Shown one piece after another: positions 45,571-57,564 of a stretch of 64,000 nt of DNA (position 1 is its first letter; each line of letters begins with the position of its first letter). The stretch comes from Gnetum montanum (lineage: Eukaryota > Streptophyta > Gnetopsida > Gnetales > Gnetaceae). The stretch is taken from NCBI GenBank assembly GCA_015680685.1, contig MNCI01023353.1, positions 79,826 through 143,825 on the forward strand. The letters run 5' to 3'. A model generated the notes under the pieces. It saw nothing but the letters and a program-made list of their open reading frames with translations. It did no database searches and was not told the DNA's origin. A program made the position numbers and the translations under genes.

Positions 45571-47031
45571 TGTAATGATGGAAAATGTCAGTTGCTGGAA
45601 ATACCGAGCGAAATCCATGTACACAGTTTTAACCCTAGATTTGTGCAAGGGCTGTGCTGGAGAAACAAATCCGAGGTGCCCTGAATGATCTTGTTGATCA
45701 TACAGGGACTTACTTAATTAGTAAAGCAAAATGAATTTTTTTTTTGTTTTTTGTAATATAGATGATAAGATAACAGATCTTCACGAGAAGATATAATATT
45801 GTTAACTTCGAAGGTGATCGAAGATAGTATAATCGATTCGATGCATTTTACAAAGTTCGTATAGATAAGACACAATTAATCGGATTTAAAACATAGACAA
45901 TCCTGAGATCTAGAACTCCACTCATGAACAAAATGTTTTAGATGTGATGATTACAAGTAGGCTTCGGTTTAGATGAAGAAAGTATTAGCAACAAGAAAAC
46001 TATTTAAAGACGAAGCAAGCAAAGGTTGATCTACATTGTTCAAACTAATCTAGGTACAAAGAGGTCAGACTTGAAGCAGAGTATCCAACAATCATGTTCT
46101 TATCAATCTTCTTGAAAAAAGTTTCCAACAATTGGCAATGGGAGAAAACTTGTCCACTCTTTTTTATCTTGCTTGTATTCCCTCTCTCTTTTTCTTGTCA
46201 ACTGAGACATTTATAAGGTTACGGTCAGGAGAAAAACATAGTTTGGATGACACATGTCCTAGACTTACGAGATGTCATTGACTTGATGATTCTATGTTTG
46301 AAGCTTGTGGCATCACACTATATTACGCTTTGCGGGGTAATGCATCATAAGCCATTCTTGTTTGAGCTTTGGTGACAAATTGTTTCTTTAACTATGTGGC
46401 ATCATGCTGGATTATGCTGCATCACATTAGATTATGCTGCATAGCATAATCTAGCATAAGATGGTGACTACGTGGAATCATGCTGGATTACGCTAGATCA
46501 CATTAGATTATGTTGCGTAGCGTAATCCAGTGTAAAATGGTGAATCTTGCGGAAGCGTATTATCGTCGCGCTCCCTTTGTTTCTATGCAATTCCTCTGGG
46601 GTTTATTATGCCACACTGCGTAATGCAGCGTAATAGGCCCCTTATTTAAAAAAAGAGAACTCACTGAAATGTATGACAAATTGCAGATTGTTGCTTAAGC
46701 CTTGGGATTTTGCTGGATTGCCGATTTGCTGTGATGGACCTTCTTCTGCCATTACGCTATGCTATATGACATTACGCCATGTTGCGTAAGGTAGCGTAAT
46801 ATAGCAAAAGTTAAGATCTTTGTAATACAAGAAGTTTGCAATGTTGAAGGCCTGTTGTTATGCATCCTTGGTCTTGTTCTGTAGTTCATCACATTGTGTT
46901 GTGTATGATGGCAGAATGGACCTCTTACTTAAGAGAGAGAACTTGCTAGGCTGCGTTTTGTCACACATTTTTCGCCTAAGTCACAAGATTTTGCTGAACC
47001 ATCGAAGCCTCAAAATTTTTATGGTGTTTCA
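45571..47031 (-). repeat. 3' LTR of C
   Basis: The LTR is 1461 bp, with plus-strand edges TGTAATGATG and GGTGTTTCA. It has a TATA box at 46209-46215 (TATAAAT on the minus strand) and GGATTACGCT-type inverted repeats at 46310-46620. It aligns with the short 5' LTR at 61534-61752 at both ends. Confidence 0.9.
46209..46215 (-). promoter_or_regulatory. LTR TATA box (C, 3' LTR)
   Basis: TATAAAT on the minus strand in CCTTATAAATGTCTC. The matching part of the 5' LTR is deleted. Confidence 0.55.
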
Positions 47032-47047
47032 ATGGCCCCTCTTTGTT
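47032..47047 (-). other. Polypurine tract of C
   Basis: The minus strand reads CAACAAAGAGGGGCCA directly before TGAAACACC. Confidence 0.85.
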
Positions 47048-47547
47048 GATGTTTAGAGGGCCTACCCAAAAGATGTCGACAAATAATACGAAACACCAGA
47101 GAGGTAAATGCATCAACACCGTCCATTGGCAATTGCTCAAATATCGCCTTGACAAACTTGGAAGTGCAGAGGCAGGGGGAAAGGAGAGAGTATGGGAAGT
47201 ACTTTATAGAAATGAAAAGAGGGAGGTTCAGGGAAGACTCAAGCTTGTGAACATGAAGCTTTCGTGAATAGATCATTTCATCCTTTCGGTAATGTATTTG
47301 TGAAAGATTAGACCATCAGACTGCATATGAAAAGCTTGCGTGGGCAAGTTGTGTTACACCCGCATGGCCTAGACGAGTTGTTTTCTTTTTTTGGGCACAA
47401 AGTACATTCCACGAGGAAAATTTCATTACACCTATTTGTGGACATGAAGCTGCAAAAAAAATTGATTTAATGTTCACATTCTGTATAGAGAAGAGGGGAA
47501 AGATGACTGTAAGAGTAAGGGAAAGAGGAAATGGAGTAAGGTATTCA
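47048..47547. other. 3' untranslated region of C
   Basis: Homologous to 15827-16357 in B, with no coding signal seen. The open frames here on both strands are short and not shared with B. Confidence 0.5.
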
Positions 47548-48180
47548 ATGGAGGGAGAGGTAGGGTTTGCACTCTCGAGTAGCTAAGCGAGTCTAAATAG
47601 CCACTGCAGAATGATGTCAACACCATGCCCTCCAGTGACCGCATCCTCTAAACAATGTCATCATAGCAAGTGACCTACAAACATAATAGAAAATAGAGGA
47701 TGCCATTGACTGCTCTAGCTACTAGGGAGGTTGTTGAAACAAGTACCACCCGGGGTGAGAAGAAAAGAGCAGGCCGTGGAGATTGAACTGTAGCAAGGGA
47801 CAAGGGTTCCAATGTTGATGTTGTGGTTCATGAATTCGTCATCATTAACTAGGCTCCTCGCATTCATCTAGCTGGGCAAAGAACTAGCCAGATGAAGTTG
47901 CAAGGCCAGAGCCTAGTGGAAACAATGGAAGGAGGCCTCCAAGGTTATGGCTAACCATAGTTCCTTTGGAGCTCTAGATAGCGAAGCTAACCCCAGGAGT
48001 TACAACTATAGAATGGCTGTCATAGCATCATCTCCAATGGCTTAGTAGTATGCCTTTTGGCATATCTAAGGAATTAGTAGGATGCTGGTGGGGTAGCGAC
48101 ATTGGATTTGCCCCCAACATTCTACTCGCTCCATCTGGTAGGGATGCTGTGCAAGAATAATCATGCCCACTTGTTGTATG
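47548..48180 (+). pseudogene. Antisense ORF 2, copy C
   Basis: Counterpart of 16358-16990. The plus strand starts MEGEVGFAL near 47548, then MPSSDRIL, LATREVVET, VHEFVIIN, IHLAGQRT and GLQGYG with a stop near 47954. The homology continues through SSMPFGISKELVGC (near 48045-48090). A frameshift and several stops separate these pieces. The shared end QGYG-stop and the shared MPFGISK segment show common ancestry with copy B. No family is recognised. Confidence 0.4.
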
Positions 48181-48189
48181 CACTATTGG

Positions 48190-48585
48190 TGCACAGGTTC
48201 CAATTTTAAGTCCTGGTAGACCATCACTACTAGTTTTAAGTCCCATCGGACCATGATCCTAGTTTAGAGTCTGGGCAGACTACAATGTGCTAGTTTTACA
48301 TCATAGCAGATGGTGGAAGAGTTGATTTATGGTCTCAGCGGATCATACTGTGGATGTCAGTTTTATGTCATGACCAAGAGACAGTCTGTGCTAGTTTTAC
48401 ATCTCAGAAAATGAATACTTACCTTGCCAATTTTAGCATCATGGCAGACGGTTGAGGATCTTGCTAGTTTAGCGTCATGGCGGATGTGTGCAAAGGATGC
48501 TAGTTTTACGTCGTAGCGGATGTGTACAACTTTGCCAGTTTTATGTCGTAGCAAATGATTTTTACCTTGCGCTTGGGCTAAGTTG
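48190..48585 (-). repeat. Array c of C
   Basis: About ten irregular units. On the plus strand they read GCTAGTTTTACATCATAGCA then GATG or similar, at about 35-40 base intervals. Same place and direction relative to the element as in A, B and D. Confidence 0.8.
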
Positions 48586-48589
48586 ATGC

Positions 48590-49735
48590 TTAGATGTGGT
48601 ACCACTTTAGATATAAATGATTCACCAAATTTGGTAGCTCATTGCCGTTGATATTTGCTAACTTGAATGCTCCATTGCCGTATGCACCAATGACCAGGAA
48701 AGGGCCTTCCCAGTTTGTAGAGAATTTGCCTACTTGTTCACGAATGGCCTTTAGAACTAAATCTCCTTTCTTGATCAATCATTGATGTAAATTATGTTGG
48801 TGCTTCTATCTCTACTTGTCCTGATATCTTTCGATGGCATCAAGCATCTAGATGTGCTTCTCCTCTACTGAGTCTAAATCTGCGATTCTGGACTCATTGT
48901 TTTGAGTCTCCTTTATAATCGCGGAAAGGACCATCTGCAGTGAGGGAAGCTATAATTCAAGGGACAAAACTGCTTCAAATCCATAGACTAGGCTATAAGG
49001 CATCCTATATGTAGCTGTCCTACACATAGTATGATATGCCCATAGCACATAGAGAATCTTTTCATGCCATCATTTCTTGTTGTTACTGAGCATCTTCTTA
49101 AGTAGATTAATAATTACTTTGTTTGTTGGTTCTACTTAACCATTTTCCTACAGGTAATAAGGTGAAGAAAAAGATTGCTTGATACCAAGGTTATCACAAA
49201 AAGATTTGGTTTCGGTATTGCTAAATTGTGGCCCGTTGTCGATTATAATAGTCATAGGAAGTCCAAATATGGTTACTTTATTATCTAAGATGAAATGGAA
49301 AATCTATTGAGATGTAATCTTCCATAAGGGGATAGCCTCAACCCACTTCGTGAATTTTTTAGTGGCGGTGATAATGAAACTATGTCCTATGGAAGATTTA
49401 GGCGTGATGGGACCTATGATATCTAGTCCCCATCGTTGGAATGGCCAAGTAATCTGTGTGTTGTGTAACTCCGTTGGTGACACGTGTATTAGGTTTGTGT
49501 AACATTGGCACGTGTCACATTTCTTAACCTTGTTAAGGAAGTCTTTTTCCATATACAGCCAATAATACCCTAAGCGTCTGATTTTAGCGGCCATGGCTCG
49601 TGGGGCTACGTGTCCTCCACATAGTCCATCGTGGACTTTGCTAACTATTTGCTGTGCTTGGTCATTATTAACACAAGTCAGTAATACTCCATCAAAAGAG
49701 CATTTATAGAGAGTACTATCTCCAATGATGATGTA
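48590..49735 (-). pseudogene. Integrase (C)
   Basis: Integrase would insert element cDNA. On the minus strand the zinc-binding region has VHDGLCGGHV and KCDTCQCY (about 49640-49505). The catalytic core has WGLDIIGPI (about 49435, first Asp), IIIDNGPQFSN (about 49240, second Asp) and VEPTNKVIINLLKKML (about 49120, Glu). VLWAYHTMCRTATYRMPYSL and [12 protein letters not shown] follow, then KKGDLVLKAIREQVGKF, WEGPFLVIGAYGNGAFKL (GPY/F-like) and a stop at 48590. There are about five stops in all. No chromodomain is seen. The catalytic triad residues are all still present. Confidence 0.85.
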
Positions 49736-50400
49736 TTACCTGGCATGCTTGTGTACTACGTCTTTCTTTGTGTGCATTAGTTCGTGCAGTGGTTTGCCAT
49801 GCAAAAGGTAATTTTTAATATTATCGTACCATTTCAGTGTTCCTCCTATGTTTAATGAAGAGATTGATGTTGCTTGAATGACAGGGTCTGTACATTCCAT
49901 CATTAAAGTGGGCCAGGTGGCAAACAAATGTGGTGGCATGCTTAGTGCCAGTGTGGCCAGTGCATTGGCCACAGTGTTTTCATTGGGTGGCATGTGTTGG
50001 GCATCGATCATCGTAAATTGTTTCACGAGATCTTTAGCCATATCACAGTAGGGCTATAAATCCATAACTTTGCAGGCATAGGCTCCTATGATTTGATTTA
50101 TTATGAGCATCGAATCACCTCGGATTGCCAGGTGTTGAACGTTGAGTTCCCTAGCTATCAGCAATCCTCTGAGGAGTCCCTTGTACTCTGCCACATTGTT
50201 CGTACAAGGGAAGGTTAGGAGGTAAGCCAGTGGATGCACATCCTCAGGGGAGAGCATAATAACGGTAATAGCACTATCACCTCTAGTAGTTGAAGCTCCA
50301 TCAAAGTGTAGCGTAGATTCGAGACCTGTTGATGCAGAGCTTAAACTATCTACGTGCTCATTTGGGAATTCAGGCTCTATTGTAGCTTGGTCTTTAACAG
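49736..50400 (-). pseudogene. Second, archaeal-type RNase H (C)
   Basis: On the minus strand STLHFDGASTTRGDSAITV, then NVAEYKGLLRGLLIARELN and AIRGDSMLIINQIIGAYACK. The Asp (FDGAS), Glu (AEYKGLL) and Asp (RGDSMLI) match the catalytic residues of the extra RNase H in Tat elements. NENTVANALATLAL (about 49980-49940) matches its end, with the last acidic residue changed to Asn. This domain follows a tether after the ordinary RNase H and is the main reason for the Tat assignment. Confidence 0.85.
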
Positions 50401-52057
50401 GTGATGTTGCAAGTTGGTAAGCTATAGCTTGACCTTTAGTGGATGATTGGCCCACATAATGTAAATCTAATTCAGCTATGATAGCTTTCCAATGAGCTAT
50501 CCTACTACTCTTATATAAGTTGTTTGAGATGGCTTGTAGGACATTGTTTTTGCAAATTGTGTTAACTTGGCTAAGGAAGAGATAATGCCTACATTTTTTA
50601 AGTGCAAAGACCAATGCCAAATAGTTACGCTCTACTTCATTATACCTTGCTTTGTATGCAAATAGAGCATGACTGCGATAGTAGATAAGGGCTTCTAACC
50701 CATCCTTCCTTTTTTGGCAAAGTAATGCAGCTATAGACACGTCCGAGTTTGCTAGATAAATGTAAAAAGGCTGATCCCTTTGTGGTAGGAAAACTATTGG
50801 TAAGTGTTGTAGATCCTTTTTTAGGTTATCAAATGTAAGCTGGAAGTCATCAGTCCATTCAAAATTAACACCCTTTTAAAGGAGACGCTGCATGGGATAC
50901 AATTTATCTGTTAACTTCGAAATGAACCACTTGATAAATTGTGATCTACCTTGCAACCCACATAGTTCCTTGAGGTTTATTGGTGGTGTTAAATCAACGA
51001 TGGATTTAACCTTGTCAGGGTCGACTCAGATTCCAACTTCTGATACCATGAACCCTAACATGTGTCTGGTTTTAACCCCAAATATGCACTTCTTTGGGTT
51101 GATTCATAGATCATGTCTAAGGCATCATTTCAGAACTAATTCCAGGTCTTTTGGATGATCTCCTGACTTTGTGGACTTGATAGCTATGTCATCTACGTAG
51201 TCATTCACTTTTCCTAAGAGCTAATCACTAAAAATATACATCATGGCTTGTTGATACATTGCTCCAGCATTTTTTAGCCCAAAAAGCATCATAGTATAAT
51301 AGAAGGTCCCCCAGGGTGTCATGAATGTTATGGTCAATTGATATTTTGCGTTAATACAAATTTGATTGTAACATGAAAAGCCATCCATAAAGGATAGAAG
51401 GGTGTGACCAGTTGTTGTATCAATCAGTTGGTCGATACTTGATAGTGGAAAATTATCTTTAATCGTGGCCTTGTTGAGATCTCGGAAGTCTATACAAATG
51501 TGTATTCCTCCCATTTTCTTAGAGACAACCATAATGTTGGACACCCAATCTGAGTAATCAACCGCACGAATAAAACTGACCTAATGTAATTCAGTGATTT
51601 CGTTACGCACTGCTAGTGCAATTTCTGATTTAATCTTTCATGCCTTCTTTCTAATTTCCTTTATGCATGGGTCTAGAATTATGTTATGTTGTATTAATCT
51701 TGGGTCCAATCCCAGCATGTCTTCGTATGACCATGCAAATACAACAGCAGTGTTTTGGAGCTCTTGCATTATGCCACTTTGCATCTGTTGGTCTAGAAGG
51801 GAACTAACTTTGAGGGTTTCATTTTCACCTTTGTGCGTAACTCGAGGAACCTCCTCGAGAGGGTCCTCGATCACATCACCAGCCTCCATGTCTAGCGTCT
51901 AGGCCATATGTTTTGGCCAATCTGGGGATATTTTCGATGTTGCTATGGTTGCATCACAAGGGGAAGGGTCTGTTCCTATCAATGTGTGATCAAGCTATCT
52001 AACGATCTCCCCATATGGGCCTGCCAAGGTCAAGGGTGTGGATAAGATTATGTCCAT
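50401..52057 (-). pseudogene. Reverse transcriptase and first RNase H (C)
   Basis: The ORF starts MDIILSTPLTLAG (52057), like A's RT start. RT motifs are FIRAVDYSDWVSNIMVVSKK, HICIDFRDLNKATIKDNFP, SFMDGFSCYNQI, FMTPWGTFYYTMMLF, YVDDIAIKS (about 51210-51185), LGFMVSEVGI and LKELCGLQG. The first RNase H region reads PFYIYLANSDVSIAALLCQ, ALIYYRSHAL, YNEVERNYLALVFALKKCRH. The YVDD catalytic pair is intact. Stops lie near 51222, 51582 and 51650, among others. The RT half of pol is a separate ORF from gag-protease because the cargo lies between them. Confidence 0.85.
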
Positions 52058-52680
52058 TTGTTAATTTTCCTGCAAAAGAAGAAGAAAAAAGAGAAAACAC
52101 CAAAATTGGAAGTTGTTATACTTTTTTCTTTTCTGTCGATCTGTTGAAACAATAAGAGTTAGAATTGCGTGTTAGAGAAGGTTCCAGTTTGAAGTCTTTG
52201 TGGACCATTACAAATATGTGCAATTTCTGAGAAACAAAGAAAAATGATGAGCTAGGCTTCCTAGATGCTAGTGTGAGACATTTTGTAAGGTAAGATAAAA
52301 GATATAATGTGGCATGTCTAGCGTATCGAAATAATCAATTTTCAAAAATTTTGTATAGGCTATAATTAATGTAGCTGGTTTATGAGGTGATAACTATGTA
52401 TTAGTTTATGATAATTTCGGATTGCAACTCATGTGATATCTACAAAATTAATGCCCTAATCTTCATGTCTCATTTCATACTGACATTGGAATTTTTGGGA
52501 AGCTTCTGTATCAATTGGGTCGAAAGAAAAAGCTGGCTTTGAGCGTTTCACTTATAAACTAGAGGTTCTACTCAAAACAGGTCACAGATATCGCAAATTT
52601 GTATTTGGGTATAGTAGGAAGAGAGCATGAGCATGACATAAAAAAGCAATTTTTTGCAAAGATTTTGTTCAATTACAACC
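52058..52680. repeat. Spacer between RT and cargo in C (remnant of array b)
   Basis: Non-coding. It holds isolated array cores (plus strand CCAGTTTGAAGTCTTTGTGG near 52182, TTAGTTTATGATAATTTC near 52397), as in B. Any cargo promoter would lie here. I saw no clear TATA box. Confidence 0.4.
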
Positions 52681-55600
52681 ATGGCACCAAAGGTTAAAGG
52701 GAAGAATGCTAAATTAGCAAAGATTGATGAGGTTCAGGAAAGTTTACAGTGAGTTTTACAGGCCAGAGTTGAAACTCTGGAGGTTACTCCTCTTAACTGG
52801 TAAGTCATCCTTCATCCTTTTGCACTATTGTTATTCTCGTTTATAATATCATGGTTGTATCTATTTTGAACGTGTTTATTGCATTGGGCGTTAATACCTG
52901 TTTACGCTGATTGAGCTATTATAGTTTGTTGTATTGCCTTTATCATAGTTGTTACAGGTGGACCTTGCACTGTCGTAAGGGTTTTGATATGTTGAGTAGT
53001 ACTGTACAAATGTAGTGTATAGCTGGAAAGGTCTAAAAGTTGTATCTATGCGTAGCATAATTAGGGTTTTGTTATCTCACCCATAATGGTTGTGTGTTAT
53101 GCTAGGATAATATGCAGTATTGCTTTCATCGCTGTTGTCAGGGATAGACCTTGAGCTGTTACAAGGGTTTGGGCAGTTTTGGAAATTTTATATCTAAACT
53201 ATTGGTTTAATTATAATGCATTTTATTGTATAGGGTTATGCTAAAGATCGTATTAATCGTCTTGGATATCATGGGTGTCTTATGCTTCTTACATCGTCCC
53301 ATGGCCAATGTTCCTCCTCCTCATGCTTGTGTAAGGAAGGAGGTGGTGTGGTTACGAAGGGGCATGCAGGAGTTCCTGCAATTTTTGTTTCGTAACTACA
53401 ACATAATCGTTTGGTCACATTTACCAAGCGATATAGCTATAGCTATTTTAGAAACACTGCTGGTTTGTTCTACACAGGGCATTCTAACTTTCTTGACAGA
53501 CGGTGGTATTGAACTGGTCAAGCGCAAGACCGCGAACAAAGTGCCAAAGGTTTGAGGCATTTGAGTTGGATCTGGGAGATGCCCATGTTTAACTGTTATC
53601 ACACCTATAACACTTTGTTCGTGGCCCATCATGTTGGAACTTACTTTCAGAATCCACTTGGCATTGTGTACTATGTAGGTGGGTAAGTTATTTTGGTTTC
53701 TTTTTTTGCAGTATTCTAATATGTTATCTATTGTTTAGATTTGTATTCAACATAAATTAGCAATGTGCTATGTTATATGGTGTAGGTTCTTTATCAACGA
53801 TAGTGGCCTACTGGGCAATAATGATACATTGTCTTTAACCGAAAGGGCCATAAAGGAATTTACCTCTATTAGCAATGTATGATCTGGTGTCATGGGGCAA
53901 TTGGCCTTCGAAATCCCAGAATATCCTGTCCTCTATGCCAAGTTCTTCGCCAAATGTAAGAGACTCAGATGGTTGATTGAGGAATGGACTTTGGACCCTC
54001 CCCTCACCATCGTAGATGTGCAAAGGAAAATCCCTCCATTTCCTTTGCCATTTGGGCTTGGTAAACTTTGTTATAATGATCAAGTGTATAATGTTATTGG
54101 ATGGAAGTGATGTATAAAGCTATTTTATATTTTTTTAGCATTATCTTAACTCAACTATTGTTTGATGTTAGCAGTCAGAGAATCTTGAGAAATTACGATC
54201 ATGGCCTCCAATCGCGAGGCCAACAATATCTTCTTCCACTATGGCGACATAAAAGAGGCACAACATTGGCTTGGCCATAGAGCAGCTCTAGTTGTTTTGA
54301 ACAATAACCTTCAGGAGCCTGGGGTTTTGGACTTGTTCTTGGCCATAACCCCTGATGTCACTGCGGGTGAAATGTTGACTCTAGCCAACTCCTTCAGTGA
54401 AGAGGCTGAGCATCTTTGCATACACATACATAATGTGCATGTGAATTTTGATATAGATGCTCAGTTGTTAGCTAACCTCTTCGGTGTCCCCTCCAATGGT
54501 TTTGTTATAGAGAAGAAGACGAAGAGGAGCTCTAAGTACCAAGAAGAGATAGAGGAGTCGCTAGGAGTTAAAAAGGAATCTAAAGGGATCCTCGGTGACA
54601 AAATTGATTTGCAGGTAGCCCACACCATCTACCCCCTTTTTTGAGCCCAGGCCTTCCCCAAGACACTCTCACAAGGAAGATTCTTTACCATAGAGTAGGC
54701 ACGGATTATGTGAAAGGTCATGGAGGAGGGGACTCGGTTCAATTGGGCAAGCTATTTCACCAAATTCTTACACGCTGAAATGGTCAAGCTTCGTAAGAAA
54801 GTTGAATCCTGTTTCAATGTGCATTTTGCCTTCTTTATGACTTACTTCTAGTGTTTTGCTGAATTCATGGTAGTCCAAAGGAATGGGGTCTGGGTGCAAC
54901 AAGACCACAACCAGATTTCCAAACCATGGATTTCCCATGTTTTCGGCACTATCCGGTCGTAAGAACCCCCTAAAGGAATTAGGGAGTCGTTATCAGTAAC
55001 GATCAAAAATATGATGGCACCTCAAATACAGGGTCACAATAGCATGGGTGGAGCACTCCCTTCCTACACTAGCGATGCATCAAGAGGGAAGCACCTGGCA
55101 ACCGAAATAGTGGACTCATTAGTGCGGCAGAAGAGACCTCGCTTGACCGGGGAAACTACTGAGCTAGCAGGTGGCATGGGGAAGAAGGTGCAGATAAGAT
55201 TTTAGAGGAGTAATCCTCCAGCTGGTAATTAGCAACATGTATTAATGATTATAATTATTTTTGTAAAGACATCGTTGTGTAGCATAATATTTGTTGAACA
55301 AGGAGGAAATCCTGTGTTAAGTAACTATGTCGGGTAATAGTGAAGAAGAAGATTGTAGAGCGGTTGACCCCTGAAACAGGGGCTATAATTTTGCGTCATG
55401 GGGAAGGGGCCTCGGTCTCAGAAGAGAAGGTCCTAGTTAATAAGCCAAGCAACGTGCTAACTCCTGTGCTTGAAGAGGAATCAGTGGTGGAAGATGCCAA
55501 AGTCCTTTTGGTTGGGACTGAAAAAGATAAGTGTTTTGCTACTAGTTGAAATTAGATTTGGTCAAACTTTACGCTATTGCTACTAAAGGATTTATTGGTG

Positions 55601-57024
55601 ATCATGACACTTTGGTTATGTGTTCACATGTAATTTATCCCATATAATAGGTGATCAGAGTGTACACCCATCAATAGTGGTGACCCAATCCTAGGGCGAG
55701 TTTCATGACAAATTCACCTTTATGGAAGGTGTCGTCAATGATATGATCGGTTTCTTAGAGTGAGTTGATCTTGAAGTAGGTATGTTGTGATCATTACATA
55801 GGGATCATTGCATCATGACATTATGCTACTTAATTATGCCTAACTGCCATTCTATGTTACTAGGAGCTCACCTTAGATGGGATCCGTTAGAGCCCATTGA
55901 TTTGGACACCACCGAACCCTCATCAGAAATGACCATCGTACCACGTAACATTTACGACGAGATGCGTAAATGTGCTGTGTGTTCGACTCACTCCCTCTGG
56001 GAATGTCAGAATGTGAATGAAGACCTTTAGAAGAGACTGCAAAGGTCAGGAAAAGAAAGGCTGGCTTTAAGTGAGGAGGTTGGGGACTTGACGTCACGAA
56101 ATGATTTCAAGCAACCCAAGGGACTAATAATGAGGACTAGTGGACAGCTATTGCTGACTATGCCCATTATTGGATGTTCATCAGGAACAGTGTTTGAACC
56201 AACTATGAACTGGTGGAACAGCGAATGCAAATGGACCTGTTAGCTTAGAAAAACCAAGACTAGAAGGACTATAGCGCAAGTGTCCAGGAATGGGGGAAGA
56301 CGCAGAAAGACCATAAACATGTCTATAAACGAAAAAGCGTTGCCTACCACAAGCATTACAAAGACTCTGCTGTTGAGGCTCAATCCTTGTGGCTATTCCT
56401 CGATGTCATTAGTGCTCCAAGATCATTTGAAAAGTTCCAAGAGAAAGTGATAGTGAGTGCCTCTTCAGAAAGGAAAATAACCCTTCCTGGGGGTGAGACA
56501 ACCATCCCTTCTTTCTTCCCTGGACACCCCGATGGACTCCTGTTGAGAAGGGTAAGGTTAAAGCTAGAGCCAGTCTATGGGATGGGGTTTGGTCTAAACT
56601 AACTGAGGATGAAATTATGCAATGACTGTGGGTTGGTTTAGAACAAATCCCTTTTGCTACCGATGCAGGACCGTCATAGGTAAATTGTAGCATTATCATG
56701 TTTATTTTTTCTGTCGTATTTGGTTTTTGATGGCAATGTTGATATACGTATCATGTCTAATTGCAGGAGTGACCTAAGGAGGATCCTCATCAGGATGAAC
56801 ATAATGATGACAATGGTCCTTATGAAGGGGATTTATAGGAAACAGAGCATAATGCAAATCGTCGACATCGTAGCAAGTAGCTCCAGGCTGAAGAGCTTTA
56901 CAAAGAGGGCCATCCTCATGAGGAGGTTCTTCATGAAAAGGGTGGCCCCTATGAAGATAACTTACCTGAAGTGGATGTAGACTTAGGAGATACAGGAGAT
57001 AGTGGGGACAACGATGATTCATAG
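52681..57024 (+). pseudogene. Antisense cargo gene, copy C (HAD/FCP1-like N-terminus, unknown remainder)
   Basis: Best copy. Exon 1 (52681-52799) starts MAPKVKGKNAKLAK and ends at donor ACTG|GTAAGT. Exon 2 (53234-53682) keeps frame: KIVLIVLDIMGVLC, then WLRRGMQEFLQFLFRNYNII then VWSHL, and after one stop HLSWIWEMPMFNCYHTYNTL. This is the order of FCP1/SCP-type HAD phosphatases (DxDGT region, RPG-EFL, VW/YS, then NT-LLVDD), with DIMG for DxDG and VAHH for VDD. Exon 3 (from 53786) starts FFINDSG. Exon 4 (from 54177) is open to 54644, with FFHYGDIKEAQHWLGHRAAL, VHVNFDIDAQLLANLFGVP, then FNWASYF. Helical exons lie at 55862-56680 and an acidic last exon ends at 57024. Stops make it a pseudogene. 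Role unknown. Confidence 0.7.
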
Positions 57025-57239
57025 CATGGCTATATTAGCCATGGTTTTATTATGATGGGATGGAACAAAAGACAGTATTTTTCTTTTAACTTATTTTAAT
57101 ACGAATCATGTTGTTAGTCTAATTGTCTTAAGTTTAATGTTTCCTATATTTTTTTTATTATTTTCATTTTATACCAGGCGTAACTGAATAGGTTTTGAAT
57201 CTATGAAAAACCGCAGTTAATTCTATGCGTAAAGCGTAA

Positions 57240-57425
57240 GTGGATTGACTAGTTTAAAGCCATTGCAGGCCACTAAATAGTTTAGGAGTAAAGTGTAAAT
57301 GGGATTTCTAGTTTAGGGTCATTTCAGGCCTTCATTAGTTTTAGGCCATTTCTAGCCTTTCCTAGTTTTAGGCCATTTCAGGCCTTCGCTAGTTTTAGGC
57401 CATTTCGAGCCTTCGCTAGTTTTAA
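57240..57425 (-). repeat. Array a of C: exact 27-bp tandem repeat
   Basis: Four consecutive 27-base units start at 57309, 57336, 57363 and 57390 on the plus strand (TAGTTTTAGGCCATTTCAGG then CCTTCGC), plus partial units on both sides from 57249. It lies between the end of the cargo and the end of the protease ORF. Confidence 0.9.
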
Positions 57426-57564
57426 ATAAGTAAAGAAGACAACTAATGGAAGTGTGAAAATATGCTTAAATTTAACAACTAAAGTTGACAAGCGTAAATA
57501 GAATAGCATAGCTAGTGGAAAGCCTAATGATATGCATAAATGTTTAAGCCATACAGTTCACCTG

